Counted from the first letter of the stretch, positions 37,400 to 49,614 are shown. The stretch is 64,000 nucleotides of DNA from Mugil cephalus (GCF_022458985.1 NC_061783.1:17207913-17271912), one strand, 5' to 3'. The notes: generated from the sequence alone by a model not told the origin. Program-made: numbers and translations.

Positions 37400-40300
37400 T
37401 AAGTTGCCGCAGGTACAAGTTAGAGGAAGCTGCAAATTGCCTACAATTCCAAAAAGAAAAGCAAAAGAATTAACATGACTCACACCTCGTGTGGTTATCC
37501 GAGTGCCCCAGTTTGAAACTCTTAAGTCAAACTTGCTCATCAAGTTTATTGCCAGAGGACGCTACATTGGCACCCCTGCTGCGCCAACATGAGGATGGCG
37601 CGGTTTCATCTTTGACACGCTGCTATTTTTGGTCTAAAACGCAGCTTTAAGGCATCAGCGCGCTCCACTGGAACTGCTCGGTGGAAAGTCCAAAACGAAA
37701 GAAAAGCGTTAAGGGTTTCTGGAGACATTAACACCGGCTCGCCCAACTGCACAAAGGTGAAAATGGAGCCAGGGTTTAAACTTCGCTGTCTCAAGCTATC
37801 TTTTTCTTCCTATCTATTCTGAGCACAACACAACGGATGTTTTCAAGAACAACCGCCAGAAAATGTTCACCCCGCAGGTTCAGTCAAAATCCCGCTGTCC
37901 TTGTCTCTCAGCCTTTGAGCGATTCCAGTCGCAACAATTATAAAACTCTTCAGCTGTGGTCAGATAACACATCCCGACCAGGTCTTATCTTACGTAACTT
38001 AAGTTAGGGCTCAAACGAACACAGGCCATTGAGTCATGACGTCTCCATCTGTGCTGGAGGCTGGAGGCAGAGTGATCTAAAGCTACGTCACCAGTCGTCT
38101 TTGTCAGGATTGCTGGAGTGCAGCTGGAGTGGAAGCTACTGTCAAAACAGATCCGTATCCGTGCAGATGAATAAGTACACCGTCAATCACTCAGAAAAAA
38201 TAAGCGTCAGAAAAACTCTCCTCAAGATGCGTCAGCAAAAGTCACACATCTCTGACACACCAGCTTCCTCCCAGCCATGCATTTAATTTCCAAACTTGCA
38301 GGGAGGTATTCATTCAAAGATGCTTTCAGGAGCCTGTACTGCTCTCTGAACAGATTATTTGCCTAAGAAGCGACTTTAATCAAATTCCACACCATTTATA
38401 GACCCTGATTAAAGGTCACTGTAAAGTATAAATAAAACCATTTGCCAGCTTTAAGCAATATATTACATTTGAGTCTTGCAGATATTCATCATCGTGCATA
38501 GACTGAGTTTGCAGAACACATCTACAATTAAATGTGGCTTCCAAAGCAAAGCTCAAACGTAGCGTGTAAGTCCCGGTTTCTCAAAGAGCTTATTGTCTTC
38601 TCATGTGTTATGAATTATTAAAAACTTGACCCACATTCTCTGTCTTTGAGGGGCTGGCGCAGCACTGGAACAGAAAACCAGTGACACTGCAGAGTTGTTG
38701 TGATTTCGCTCAAACGTCACATCTTAAATTAAATGCAATTGCGCTGCGGCGAGCCTCGTCCCACCCACGGGGGGCGGCTACGCCTCCGCGGCAGAGAAAC
38801 AAACAAAGCCAGCTTTAATAAGATCCAATATAAAAATAAATAAATAAATAAGCCATGAAACGGATCTTTCTCTTTTTAGCTTTTAGAACTGCGTCTGATC
38901 TGGAAATGCAAATTCGTGGGCAGCATGGAAACAAGTCAGGAAGGAGATAGAAGCAACACAAATATGAAGAGGCAGCGGAGATTTACTCCAGCAGAGCTCT
39001 CTTTTCGCAATAAAAGCCATGGGAAATCTTTGCACTTGAGAAGCCTTAATGACAAAATGTTAACTGGACGCAAAGTTTATTTGATGCTACTTATAATCAC
39101 TGGTCAAAGAAAACACATTGCTAGTTTGGGCTACAGAATTAGCTAGCGTACGCCTGTGGTTACTAACAAAGAGTTCGTTGAGATGGATCTTCAAATCGTA
39201 GGAGTATTCGTGAGTAAGAGACGAGTAATGGGGCAAGAAAGTAGGCAAAGTCTTTTGAATTTTGCTCATAATTTGGGACAGTTTAACCAATTATGGCCTA
39301 AAGCTGTTCGTTTAATGACCTGTGTGACATGTGAAACCTGACACAAGGCTCCAAGCAGACACTAAAACCTGCTGTGGTTCTGTGTTCTAGACATATATAA
39401 AGATGTTTACTACACATGTCTTTAAATACAAAATTGCAATCAGAAAACTAATATTTCCAAGTGTCTGATAAAGCACAAAGCACAGCTTGAGCAAATCTTT
39501 TATGATTTTCTTCCAATTCCCTGCGACGCAGCGTTCCCATCAGCATCTTTAATGAGAAAGGATCATATTTCTGCGCCACTGTAGAGCTGTGTACGATGTT
39601 ATTGGCTGGTGTGGTGAGATCTGATCCGAGCTTGTGTGTTGGGAACAAGCTAAAACCTCATGGGCTGAAAAATTAAACCAACTCAGATATATGGTTTCCC
39701 GCTTGAGGATGACTCCAAAAATGAGCCAATCCTCATAGATCTCCACGTTTAAAATGTCCAACTTCCCCATCCATGACTACTGTATGCCCACCTCAGCTCC
39801 ACATGTTTAGCTTTTGCCCGAATTATCCAGCAGGTTGGTAGATGGCGATGGCCAGAGCCGCTACACTGAGCTTCAAAACTGCTCTTCGGGAAATCTGTGC
39901 CTCGTCCATCGTTACATGCGGTCAGAAGTTTAGAGGTGCCGCTTCCCATTCGTTGGATATTCTCTCCCTAATTCTAGTAGACGCTTTGGTTATTGCAGCT
40001 TCACCGAACGGGGACATGACTCACGATTCATCTCGACTCAACGACACAAGTCAGTGAATCACGACTGAGTGCGCCGAGTTGTCCGTATAGCTTCACACGA
40101 CACGTATCACGCATACACAGAGCTGTGTCCGTTTCCCCCCCAACAACCTCCCTGTTGTTGCTGTACACAGTAAAAGCAAAATTCAGCCCAAGATGTTGCC
40201 TCTCTATTTCCATCTCATTTCACCAAGATCACACATGCTGCCTCCACAATCATCGGCCTCCCTCCCGGCTCGCCACATGCGAGGGACTGAGCTGCTACAC

Positions 40301-41800
40301 GTCTTGCAAAAGGTAATAGCAATGACGCTGAAATCAGACCTTCAACATCCAGTCACAGGAAACAGGCTTTAGAAAGGAGGGCGCTTTGTCCAGTACCCAT
40401 CATGTAAATAGGTGAGAGGAGGGGTTAAATACCCCCCTGTAGGGCAATAAAGACTGTCTATCCAGCGAGATAAATTCCTCCGTTAATCAGCTAATTGAGG
40501 GTGTATTTAACCCTTTGTCTTTTCAATCAGAACTCAGAGGCACACACACATGAACAAAATCGGATAAAAGATGAATTAAATGGTATAAGACATAAACTTG
40601 TCATCTCTGGAGCAAAGTGCCTGCAGGAGGCTTCAGCTCCCTCCATCTTCACTGTTTTAAAACCAGAATCTCGAGAGATGCATGGGGGCGGGGGTGCTGC
40701 TGCTGTGGCCATGGATCATCAAAGCCATATTTCAGGCTTTGAAACAAGCAAGGGGCCGTGTCTTTACATCTGCAGGTCAGCTGTAAGCACTGTAAAGAAG
40801 CAAGAGTTGAACAACTTGTACAAAAACGGTTCAGCGTCCCAAATGGATCTGCTGTCGTGAACGTGGAGGCCCCGGGAACTTCAGCCGAGCTCGCGGGGCT
40901 TCAAGGAGGCCTTCAGGCGTTATTATTTTACCCGTTACTCCACACTCCAGCCAATATTCATCCATCAGCGCAAATGCAGCAATAAAATCCTTTTTCAGAT
41001 TTCAGAGGGGAATGTATGACGAGAAAAAAAATGTGGCCATTAAATCTGTGCTGTCAGTGTCAGGGCACGCAAGTCCTGGAGTGAACACAACATCCACACA
41101 AAGACCAGTGAAAGAACAGGAGGGACTGGTCAAACTACAAAAACACACACTGTACGTAAATGTCCTGTAATGGTTGTCAGAGGTGAATAACCTGATCTTG
41201 GGTGGGTGTATGCAGGAGTGACACAGACATACCAGTCACACCTGCATGGGCAAATAGACAGACAACACAGGGCTGTAGTGGAAAAGCGTCTGAGAGAGGG
41301 AGATAGCTGGCCCAGCTGCACCAATGAATGAATGGATGAAGGAATGAATGAATGCCATGCATGCATGCAGGCAAGCATGTACCACCGCCTCCACCTCCAA
41401 CATACCTCTCATTGGATTCTGGATCCACAAGATGCCTCCGATCAGGTGGGGAGATTGGCCGAGCATAGCGACTCCGGCTGTCACTTTTCTCAAACGTTTT
41501 TATTTTCAACCACAAACGAACTGCTTCTTGACTACCACAGGGGCAAGCGGCGGACTTCTCCGGTACACATGTCGCACCACCTGCCGCCGGATGAGCAGCC
41601 TCAGCCAGACAACCTGATCCCGTGGAACAGGCTGCTGAGCGCACACGCCGCGCTCTGTTGCATCACAACACAGAGCAGCTCCATGAATGACAACACGGGT
41701 TTCTCAAAGAAGACTATCTTTCTCTCTGTGTGTGTGTAGATCTCTGTGCAGAGTGCTGGTATTCTCCGGGGAACATATAGTGCCCGGTACAGCGGAGGTG
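37400..41800. other. Non-coding intronic DNA, partly CpG-rich at right
   Basis: This is part of samd12 intron 1. The block 41380-41700 is GC-rich and carries overlapping frames on both strands, the longest 155 codons on the minus strand, but none has a recognisable domain. The nearby GC-rich exon 1 makes a promoter-proximal region more likely than a gene. A (GAAT)n-like stretch lies at 41325-41352. Confidence 0.35.
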
Positions 41801-41807
41801 ATTGTGC

Positions 41808-41843
41808 AAAAAAATAAAAAATAAATGAAATAAAATAAAATTT
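41808..41843 (-). repeat. A/T pentamer-like tract in samd12 intron 1
   Basis: On the samd12 sense strand this reads TTTTATTTTATTTCATTTAT and continues in T-rich sequence. It is a short impure TTTTA/TTTCA-type tract. Confidence 0.6.
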
Positions 41844-42182
41844 AACCTGTTAACCAGAATGCAATCGCGGAGCTACGACCAGGCGCAAACACAGCAACAC
41901 ACAAGAAGAGGCTGCGCGTTAACGCGAGGTTTTATGGTGGGTCTGCAAATGCAATTGCACTGTGTAGTAATAATAATAGGAGACCAGGACAGTGGACGTA
42001 ATGCAAAGAGACCAGAGGCTGCAACATCGCCCAATCACAGGCTTTCACGGCTGACCCGGCTCTGACTGGGTTGAGCCGTGCAAACCCTCCAGCTCCAGGC
42101 ATCACGTTAACTACAACTATTGTCTGCAATCTTTAAAAGGACTCGGCGGCGTGGACGGCGTGACAGGGGCGAGGAGCCTTAC

Positions 42183-42195
42183 CTTGGACAGCCAT
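42183..42195 (-). CDS. samd12: samd12 exon 1: 13-nt coding start
   Basis: The minus strand reads ATG GCT GTC CAA G and then GTAAGG, a good splice donor. This encodes MAVQ plus one base. Joined to exon 2, the split codon becomes GCT (Ala), giving MAVQA-VHCNLSQNGIDH. Human SAMD12 starts MAVEA-LHCGL in my memory, so the start, the phase and the first five residues all agree. The ATG has a favourable context (A at -3, G at +4) and lies in GC-rich sequence. Intron 1 is about 19.6 kb. The exon is too short for ordinary reading-frame searches and was found by matching the donor phase and the expected N-terminus. Confidence 0.78.
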
Positions 42196-42400
42196 CGTGC
42201 TACTCCACGGATCTGGGCATCACTGGCAAAAGGAGCAGGCGAAACGTAAAGATGAAAAAAAGAAGTCAACGCGCTCTCATTGTACCTTGTTTGGCGTGTT
42301 ATCATCACTTTGCTGCGGGCAAGCCGGAGCGCACAGCTGCTGCCGCGCCTCAAAGGATCTTGGGAAGTGTAGGCTCAGCGCTTTCAGCAATATGAGAGAG
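42196..42400 (-). promoter_or_regulatory. samd12: Inferred samd12 5' UTR and promoter region
   Basis: The sequence just upstream of the samd12 ATG is GC- and CpG-enriched compared with its surroundings, particularly 42300-42385 (GCGGGCAAGCCGGAGCGCAC). No TATA box is evident close to the ATG. A CpG-type promoter is inferred. The transcription start is not determined. Confidence 0.4.
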
Positions 42401-42870
42401 GGGGCGAGTTTTATAGTTGTTTGCTTGTTTGTTTTTTGCCCAGAAAACTGATTTTTTTTTTCTCTTAGACACACTCTCTGTCTTTTTTTATGTGTATAGT
42501 GCATTTGCATACCTGATTCACTTTAATAAATAAATAAATAAAACATAACGTTTTTAGATTTGTTTAAACACATCACAAAATAAAATGCACAGAGGAATAT
42601 AACCAGACATTGACTAATCCGGGCTGAAGTCTTGCCTATAAACAAAACGATGCTTAGACAAAAGGTTTTCCCACAACCAACTAATCAGAGCTCAAGCCAT
42701 CACATGTATAGTGACTTCAGGTTCAAGCCAAGAAGTCAAGTTCAGCTTTATTGAAATTTCAGAAATATCACTTTTATTTTGCGAAAAACTGCAATGGAAA
42801 CACAGCTAGTGGCACACACACATACAAATGGGTTAGGAACAACTTAAAAAAACAACATGAAAAACAGAAC

Positions 42871-43012
42871 AAGGTGGTGACCTGGCCTCTAAATTCACTC
42901 GATCCCAAACTGATCCAGTATTTGTCTTAGGATCTGCTAACTAACTAACTCTGTCCTGTTACGTCCTGCACAGCATTACACTGGTGGTCATAATGTTATG
43001 CCTGATCAGTGT
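42871..43012 (+). mobile_element. Family A element, truncated
   Basis: The words AAGGTGGTGACCTGGCCTCT and 'AAATTCACTCGATCCCAAACTGAT', and the end GGTGGTCATAATGTTATGCC followed by TGATCA, match family A. Part of the body is replaced or deleted. Confidence 0.7.
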
Positions 43013-43504
43013 ATCTTCTGCAAGCAGCTTCCCAAACCAAACTCCACCCCAGCACCTCCTTTCATACTGTATCTGTCTTGATCAGAGCCAAACCGGGCAA
43101 AATGAATTACAGTGAATACAACAGCAAGGGACAAGTAGTGTGGCCCTCGTTAGTGTGGTAGTGTGATTCTATGCTGACACCTGCCTGTGATGTCTGTGAC
43201 TGTGTCATTTTTGGGAGGAGACATGCAAAGTGGACGTGCAAGGAAAGGATGTGAACCAGGCACCCGGCCTACTGACTCACGGCGCGTGATCCCGAGGAAA
43301 CAGACGAGGACGCACATGCACTTTCTGCACGCATTTCCATTCGACTGTTAGCGAGAGCAGGAGGAGCTGAACAGGTTGGATGTAACTGATCTGTTCTCTC
43401 CGGTTCCAGTAAGCGTGAAAAGCAACAACAGCAACTTCCTGGAGTCTTTCTTTGTGTGCGGTTGCCAGTTAACAAGCAGTGACTAAATAATACACAAACA
43501 TAAT

Positions 43505-43800
43505 ACAATGAAACCATTATGGACTGCACGGGTGACCGGGTCCGATCACACCTGGTTTCAACGTGTCCCCGGGTGACCTGATAACTAGTGGCAGCTTTGA
43601 GGCGCAGGTGTGAATGCACCCAGGACACATTGAGGACGCGCTCGCAGCCGATCACTCAGGCCACATCTGGAGGTGGCCCGGGCCGCTTGTGACCACGTTC
43701 TTTCAGCAGAGCGAATGCACGACGCGTCACATTGACTCAGCATCCACTGAACTGATGTCCTCTGCATGAGCACGAGTTTTGCCTCGTTCGCTCTGCAGTT
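43505..43800. repeat. Possible GC-rich short DNA transposon
   Basis: Phrases such as GGTCCGATCACACCTGGTTT, 'GTGTGAATGCACCCAGGACACATTG' and 'CACTCAGGCCACATCTGGAGG' resemble a fish repeat family that I remember loosely. No clear terminal repeats could be placed. Confidence 0.3.
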
Positions 43801-44349
43801 TCCCCCTTTGAAAGTATGGGAACACTTCCAGTGATCACTCACGAAAAGAAAATAATTGATGAATTGCCAGAAAAGGGACAATAGCCTGGTGTGTCAATTG
43901 TTCGTTTGTGGGTGAGTGATTCACCGGAGTCAATTTCCTTGTGTGTCTAAAAATAGCTTCCTCTGATTAAATCGATGCAACTGATTCCGACTCTTATTGT
44001 TTATTCTACTCTTCTAACATTCAGACGATGCTTTATAGGGACCGTGCATCATATGTTTGACACATTCTGTGAAAGTAATCGGTCCTTTATGGATTTGAGC
44101 GATCCTGTATACATGTCCTACGTTGCTAAATTCAGTTGTTTAGATGTCTCTTCTCTTCACAATTGTAAAGACGTGACATAATTTAACATATTTACTTAAA
44201 TGTTCTATTTCAGCTGAATTGTACTCGTGTTTTACTTAAGCACTTTATTACTTCATGCTGCTATTTTTATGCTGTGTTCTGCTTTGATTCCTCAGTGCTT
44301 CACCAGGAAATAATTGAGGTAACTATGGCTCTAGTTTCTTCATATACTC

Positions 44350-44743
44350 TGATCAGGCATAACATTAAGACCACTGGCACGTGTACTCAATAACATTGAG
44401 CATATTGTGACAATACAATATTCTGCTGGGAAACTTTTGGACCTGGATGTTACTTAGACATGTACCACACACCTAGACTAGACAAGGTAACACACCCCAT
44501 AGACAACACAAGGTGTTGACCTGGCCTCCAAATTCCCTCGATCCTAAACTGAACAAGTATCTGTAGGATCATCCACAGGAGCCCCTCCCCTCAACCTATA
44601 GGACCCAAAGGCCCCCACCACCACAGGACACCCTCAGAAGGCCCATGTCCATTCTCTGATGAGTCACAACTATTTTGGAGGCACAAGGGAAACCTAGACT
44701 ATATAGGGAATATTAGGGAGGTGGTCATAATGTTATGGCTGAT
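44350..44743 (+). mobile_element. Family A element, most complete copy
   Basis: It starts TGATCAGGCATAACATTAAG followed by ACCACTGG, and ends GGTGGTCATAATGTTATGGC followed by TGAT. The termini are inverted repeats of about 24 bases with two or three mismatches. The body is about 345 bases and contains 'ACATGTACCACACACCTAGACTAG', 'ACAAGGTGTTGACCTGGCC' and 'TCCATTCTCTGATGAGTCACAAC'. There is no open frame. It is the reference copy for the other members listed here. Confidence 0.8.
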
Positions 44744-45984
44744 GGATACATTCAATCATGTACAATACAATAAATTATTGCACAGTAAAATAAACAATTA
44801 GGCATCATACACAGTTAGATAGAATTATGCTTTTATGTAAACACATACTGTGTATAATGAATTCTTTTATACGTCCGTTACTTCCGTAACTACGGAACTA
44901 ATACTGAAAACTCCAGGACTTGTAAATTCTCTCTCGTATGCTACATAAACTTAGAAGGTTAAGATTGCACACCTAATGTCTGAGGAATGGAGAAAAAAAG
45001 AGAAAAAAAAATACACACACATTTAATTACCTCTAAGAAAATGAATGCAGCGTGGTTGAGAACGTTGTCATTTTTGAGTTGTTATTGTCTGTGCATGATA
45101 CTGTATACAACTGTCACTCCGCATGTGGTCTTTAAATTTAAAGTGAAAGCCGTCATTAGCCGATTGTCAGTAATTACCAGAAAGAGAATTCAGGTTGTAC
45201 TGGATCTGCAAGTTAGTGAGATAAACAAAAACTTAGCTGTTTTATCAGCCTGTGTGTCCCAGTCTTCTTCATGTTTTGTGCAGACTGTGCAGAGATTATA
45301 AGGTGATAGGTGCAGAAGTATGAGGAAGCCCTTGGCTTTTTTTTTCTTTTTTTTTCAGAATACTTGTTAGATCAGGGTTTTCAGATACAGGTGCATGCAT
45401 TTTCTGTGTTCTTCCTGGTTTATTGTTTTGTTTTCGGGCATGTTCAGCCTGTTTGAGGGGTTTCTCCAACATACCTTCGTCTTGGAGGCAGTGATGCAAG
45501 TATTTCCCGTTCTTGCCCTGACTGTGTCACTTGCTCTGAAACAAGCCTGATGCATGAGAAGAACACACAACAGAAATTAGACTTTGACTTGACTTAGATG
45601 TTGAATTACTCGGTCACAGTAGCTTCGTTACACATAAAAGTAACACTCTTAAAAACCACAAGGAAGATAAAATGAAATAAGATTAGATTAAAATAAAATA
45701 AAATAAAAATAAATATTATCTAGTAAAATACAATAAACAGTGTAATCAAAAAAAGAACCACACTGCTACATTTGCATAATTAGTATGTGCAAAATAACCC
45801 TGCTCGACATAAGAAAAGCATGGATACCATATGAACGACAACCAATACTCCAGTAAAACAAGTTTAAACATGAGCAAGGGATTTTCAATGTATTTTGAGG
45901 TGTATTGTGTGCAGTGACTCACATTAATAAAAGACAAGCTGAGGTGTGTTTAATTCTCTACTAATGCCTTTCATGTGTGTTATC

Positions 45985-47840
45985 GGTGGGAATGTGCTTC
46001 TTAAAGAATGAGGGCAGACATGCAGATTTTGCAGCATTCCACACAGGGGATTTTTTTTGCTTTTGTGCATGACTTCCAGAGACATTTAATGGAATGAAAA
46101 CATATTCAAAACGCATGTGGTCTCCTCACCTTGCCAAGTCAAAGTGTCTGATTTGAAAAGGTTAATGTATGTGAGTAATGAATCCCAGTGAAAACCAGCT
46201 CCCTTAGAATAAATTGTTCACGGAGCACTTCTAAAGTTGACTCATTAAACCATTGACATCCACTTTTTTTTTAATAAAGACCTAAAGTTACGCACTAGAA
46301 GACACATTTATAGATTTTTTTTTATTCCCAGTCTTTATGAATAGCACCTATAAAGTTCACTCATTAAACCATTAACATCCATCCTTTTTTTTTTAAATAA
46401 ATTTGCTGCACGTAACTGTGGTATTAAAATCTTGTGGCATTGTGGAGCTTTCAGGCTGGGTATCATCACAGATGATGCTTTAGAAACACTTAAAATTAAA
46501 TATATGTTTTTTGTGTATGGTTTACTGGGGCATGTAGTGGAATAAAAACATTTTCAATACATCTGTACTCTTGTTAGAGCAACAAATGTCAGAATGTCTG
46601 ATGTGAAAAGCTTTATGTGTGTTGGTAGTAAATCCCAAGAAAAACACGTTCGACAAGGGACTCTGTGACCTCACCTGACATAGGCTACAGCTCCCTAAAC
46701 TAATATTAAACTAAGACATGTTTAACAACCAAAAAGCACCTCTAAAATTACCACTGACATCCACCCCTTTTCCCTAATACATCTACTGGAGTCTCTGGGA
46801 AAATGACCACTATGACCTTTTTCACTGTGTTTGAATTATAAAGCTGTGCGTCACTGGGGCTGATGCTTTAAAAAAAAAAGCTCAATTACAGGAGAAATAT
46901 TTTCAAATCTTTGTTAGTAAGGTGCAGATATTTCCTGGAATCTCCGCTGTATTTTGACAACCTCTCCGAGACGCAGACTTTCCACAGTGCACCATTGTTC
47001 CTGTTAGCAGTCGTGGCAATTTCGGCTGACGGCTAATAGCAGTTTGAGGTTGGCTATTTCCTTTACACAGTTATGATGTGAACAGTCTTGATGTGACGCA
47101 GATGCATTTCTTCAATGCTCTGCTTCCTTAATTTTTTCCAACAATGCAACAGAAGGATTTGTGCACATTTGAAGATGAGCATGAAGGATTACATAAGAGA
47201 TAACGTAGAAACTAGTCATATTTATCTGCACGGGTACAGCTATTAAGATCCAAATGAAGCTGTTCAGACAGCAACTCCTTAAACTTACCTGCTATTAAAT
47301 ATTAAAAGACATCATGTAAAAAAAAAAAAATGTGTGTGCAGTTTTCATGACAACCATTCAAAAACTTCAACACCAGAGTCTCAGTTGAAATGAATATGCT
47401 AATTCTTCATAACTATAACACAAAGGAAGAAGGGAGTATGGCTGCCATAACTCTGTAAAATGGCCTAACAGCACTTCTAAAGTTAACTAATTGAACTCTT
47501 AACCTCTCTTGCTTTCCCTGTGAAATTAGGGTTGATACTTTACAAAACATTTCTGCATCTGTTCCCCAACTGTAGATAGTTCCTGGTTGTTGACAGAAAT
47601 GCTTACAGTCATTTCTCAGTTGTTGCACTCAATCTCCACCACTTATCGACAGTTTTTATGCTAAGATATGCTAATTATGTCCAGTCCATGAAGTCCATAA
47701 AGATGGAAGGAAATGATACTGTTAAAAAATCATCACATCTAAAACCTAAATGAAAAAAAGTTCCACAATGCCTCACTGTTCTTGTGCAGATAGTTCCAGA
47801 CGACCGCTAATAACAGTTTAAAGTTTAGCGTTTCCCAGTC
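45985..47840. repeat. Degenerate local tandem array downstream of zg16-like copy 1
   Basis: Related blocks recur. 'GGAATGAAAACATATTC'...'GTGTCTGATTTGAAAAGGTT'...'AATCCCAGTGAAAA' (46090-46195) matches 'GGAATAAAAACATTTTC'...'ATGTCTGATGTGAAAAGCTT'...'AATCCCAAGAAAAA' (46540-46645). 'CACTTCTAAAGTTGACTCATT' (46227) has relatives near 46346, 46738 and 47470. 'CCACAGTGCACCATTGTTCCTG' (46981) matches 'CCACAATGCCTCACTGTTCTTG' (47762). Units are several hundred bases and well diverged. Confidence 0.6.
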
Positions 47841-47913
47841 ATTAATCAAATGATTTTTTAACTGCCTGTAAAGGGAAAATAAATACACAGGTTTGATGTG
47901 AAAAGAATGTGCT

Positions 47914-47919
47914 TTTATT
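47914..47919 (-). terminator. Poly(A) signal of zg16-like copy 1
   Basis: AATAAA on the minus strand, about 355 bases after the stop codon at 48275. It is the first good signal downstream. Confidence 0.6.
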
Positions 47920-48274
47920 GAGTGTTTTACATCCTTCATTTTTGAACAACTTGTGCAAAGCTAAAGGTACACACAAATAATAAAATTGCAGAATCAGCTC
48001 AACAGAAACAGAAAGCGACCGGGTATTAATGCCAATCACGTGGGACACATGTTCATGACAATGAATGAATGAATCGTATATGTCCCACCTACTTTGCCCT
48101 GTCATTTAAGTAATTGGTTTCCTGCAACAGGCGATTCAGACTTAATAATCAAACCATCTGCAACATGGACTAAAGAAGATTTAGCAACAAAAGACACATT
48201 CAGGGGAATGTTGAAAAGTGTACACAATTGATCAGAGTTAAAACAAGTTTGGCTCATCTCCACTGACGTCCTCA

Positions 48275-49242
48275 TCAGTGGTCAGTGCTGCTGTTGGTCT
48301 CGAGGATGGCCCAGTGTGCTCCGATCTCAGTAAGCGCTCCGTGCACCCGACCACTGATGAAGCGCAGCTCGGCGTCCTGGTGGACAGGGTACATGTTGAA
48401 GGAATGACCCGTGGGCTGGCCAACGTGCAGCGAGCGGCCTTTGTTTGTGACGAAGATCAGCGACTGGATATAGTGAGCGTATTTTCCAGAAACCTGGATG
48501 ATTGCTTCATCGTCAAACAGTTCAAACTCCTTGACGTCGCCAGACTGGGAGCCAACGAGAGGGGACCAGATCTGGCCGTAACGCACCTGGATGCTAGGAG
48601 AAGAGAGGAAATAATGTGTGACACTTGATCCAACTAAAAAAAAACAACTGGTATTTGCACCAAACAGCCAAAGGAGTCATAAGAAGTAGCATGATTCAAA
48701 TCACCTATATCCTCAGACAAATCTAAACAATAACACATTCTTTAATGTAGAGCAAAAACGAGACAATAGGTTGTGATTTATTATTATTATTATTATTGTT
48801 ATTATCCATATCTATCCTGCACATGGGTGATGAAAAGCACATCATATTCACCCATAGATGAAGTTGCTGTAAGCCTCCCAGACACGGACTGCTGTAATTC
48901 TGCCCTCTCCGGTGATGCTGTATGAGGAGCCACTTCCTGACCCCACTGCTGGGGAGAAGGAGTAGGACTGAGGCTGGCCTGCAAAGACATAGAGATAAGA
49001 TAAGACATAGAGAACGAAATGTGAGAGAAGCTGCTAACAATGGCAGCCCGCTTCAGGAGAATTTTGGGGAATTTTAAACACATTGTTTTTTTTTTGTTTT
49101 TTTGTTTTTTTAATTTAATGGCGATGCAAAATATATACATGCAAAAAAAGATGCGTTAAAATCATCTTTATCCATTTTGTGCACACTTACTGTCAGCAAA
49201 GACTGAGGCCACGAGCAGAGAGAAGATGACAATGTAATGCAT
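48275..49242 (-). CDS. zg16l: Zymogen granule protein 16-like lectin, copy 1
   Basis: Coding exons are 49191-49242, 48852-48978 and 48275-48593, with GT/AG borders and phases that join cleanly to 165 residues. Exon 1 is a signal peptide (MHYIVIFSLLVASVFAD). Exons 2-3 give a jacalin-type beta-prism lectin domain. The recognisable blocks are SYSITGEGRITAVRVW, VRYGQIWSPLVG, AIIQVSGKYAHYIQSLIF and AELRFISGRVHGALTEIGAH. ZG16 proteins are secreted carbohydrate-binding proteins of pancreatic and goblet-cell granules in mammals. This copy should likewise be secreted. Human ZG16 has Ser-Leu-Ile-Asp-Ala-Ile-Gly in its sugar-binding loop, and here Thr-Glu-Ile-Gly replaces Asp-Ala-Ile-Gly. It lies in tandem with copy 2, same strand. 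An acceptor one base before the ATG implies a 5' UTR intron. The gene symbol is descriptive. Confidence 0.9.
48778..48805. repeat. (TTA)n microsatellite in zg16-like copy 1 intron 2
   Basis: About nine TTA units with one interruption. Confidence 0.95.
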
Positions 49243-49357
49243 TCTATGGGAAACAGACGAAAATGAAAGCAAATTATTTCGCCTAAAATAAACCTTTTTC
49301 TCCTAGATGTCTGATATAAGATGTGGATTTTGGAAAAACTAAAATATGATGTATTAC

Positions 49358-49388
49358 CTGTCTAATTTGTTTCCTGATCACAAGATAC
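49358..49388 (-). other. Possible 31-nt 5' UTR exon of zg16-like copy 1
   Basis: Flanked by TTGTCTGTAG (acceptor) and GTAATA (donor) on the minus strand, between the ATG exon and the TATA-proximal exon. A further donor, GTAAGT, closes the TATA-proximal exon at 49493. Support is by splice signals only. Confidence 0.35.
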
Positions 49389-49606
49389 CTACAGACAACA
49401 AAAATAAAACAGCTTTATTTATACAACTTTATTTATTTATTAGTGAAGATAAAATAATAATCAGCAAATAGTTGGAACAAAACAAGACTTACAAATCCGA
49501 TTCGAAGCGAGTGCCAGTATTTCCAAGGTTTTGGCAAGCGTGTGTGTGCGCCTGTGCAGCCTAACCCCGCCGTCAGCTTTCTAGTTCTACCTGCACCGCA
49601 GCGTGT

Positions 49607-49614
49607 CTTTTATA
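49607..49614 (-). promoter_or_regulatory. TATA box of zg16-like copy 1
   Basis: The minus strand reads TATAAAAG within CGTTTTATAAAAGACACGC. It lies about 115 bases before the GTAAGT donor of an inferred non-coding first exon, placing transcription start near 49580. A strong TATA suits a highly expressed secretory-cell gene. Confidence 0.6.

Noticed and set aside
41177..41644. 155-codon minus-strand frame and 135-codon plus-strand frame in GC-rich DNA
   Set aside because: The two frames overlap on opposite strands and neither has a recognisable family. CpG-rich DNA near the samd12 start has few stops by composition. An alternative samd12 first exon is possible but unsupported.
43269..43881. 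128- and 98-codon minus-strand frames
   Set aside because: They fall in a GC-rich probable repeat, and neither has a domain signature or splice context.
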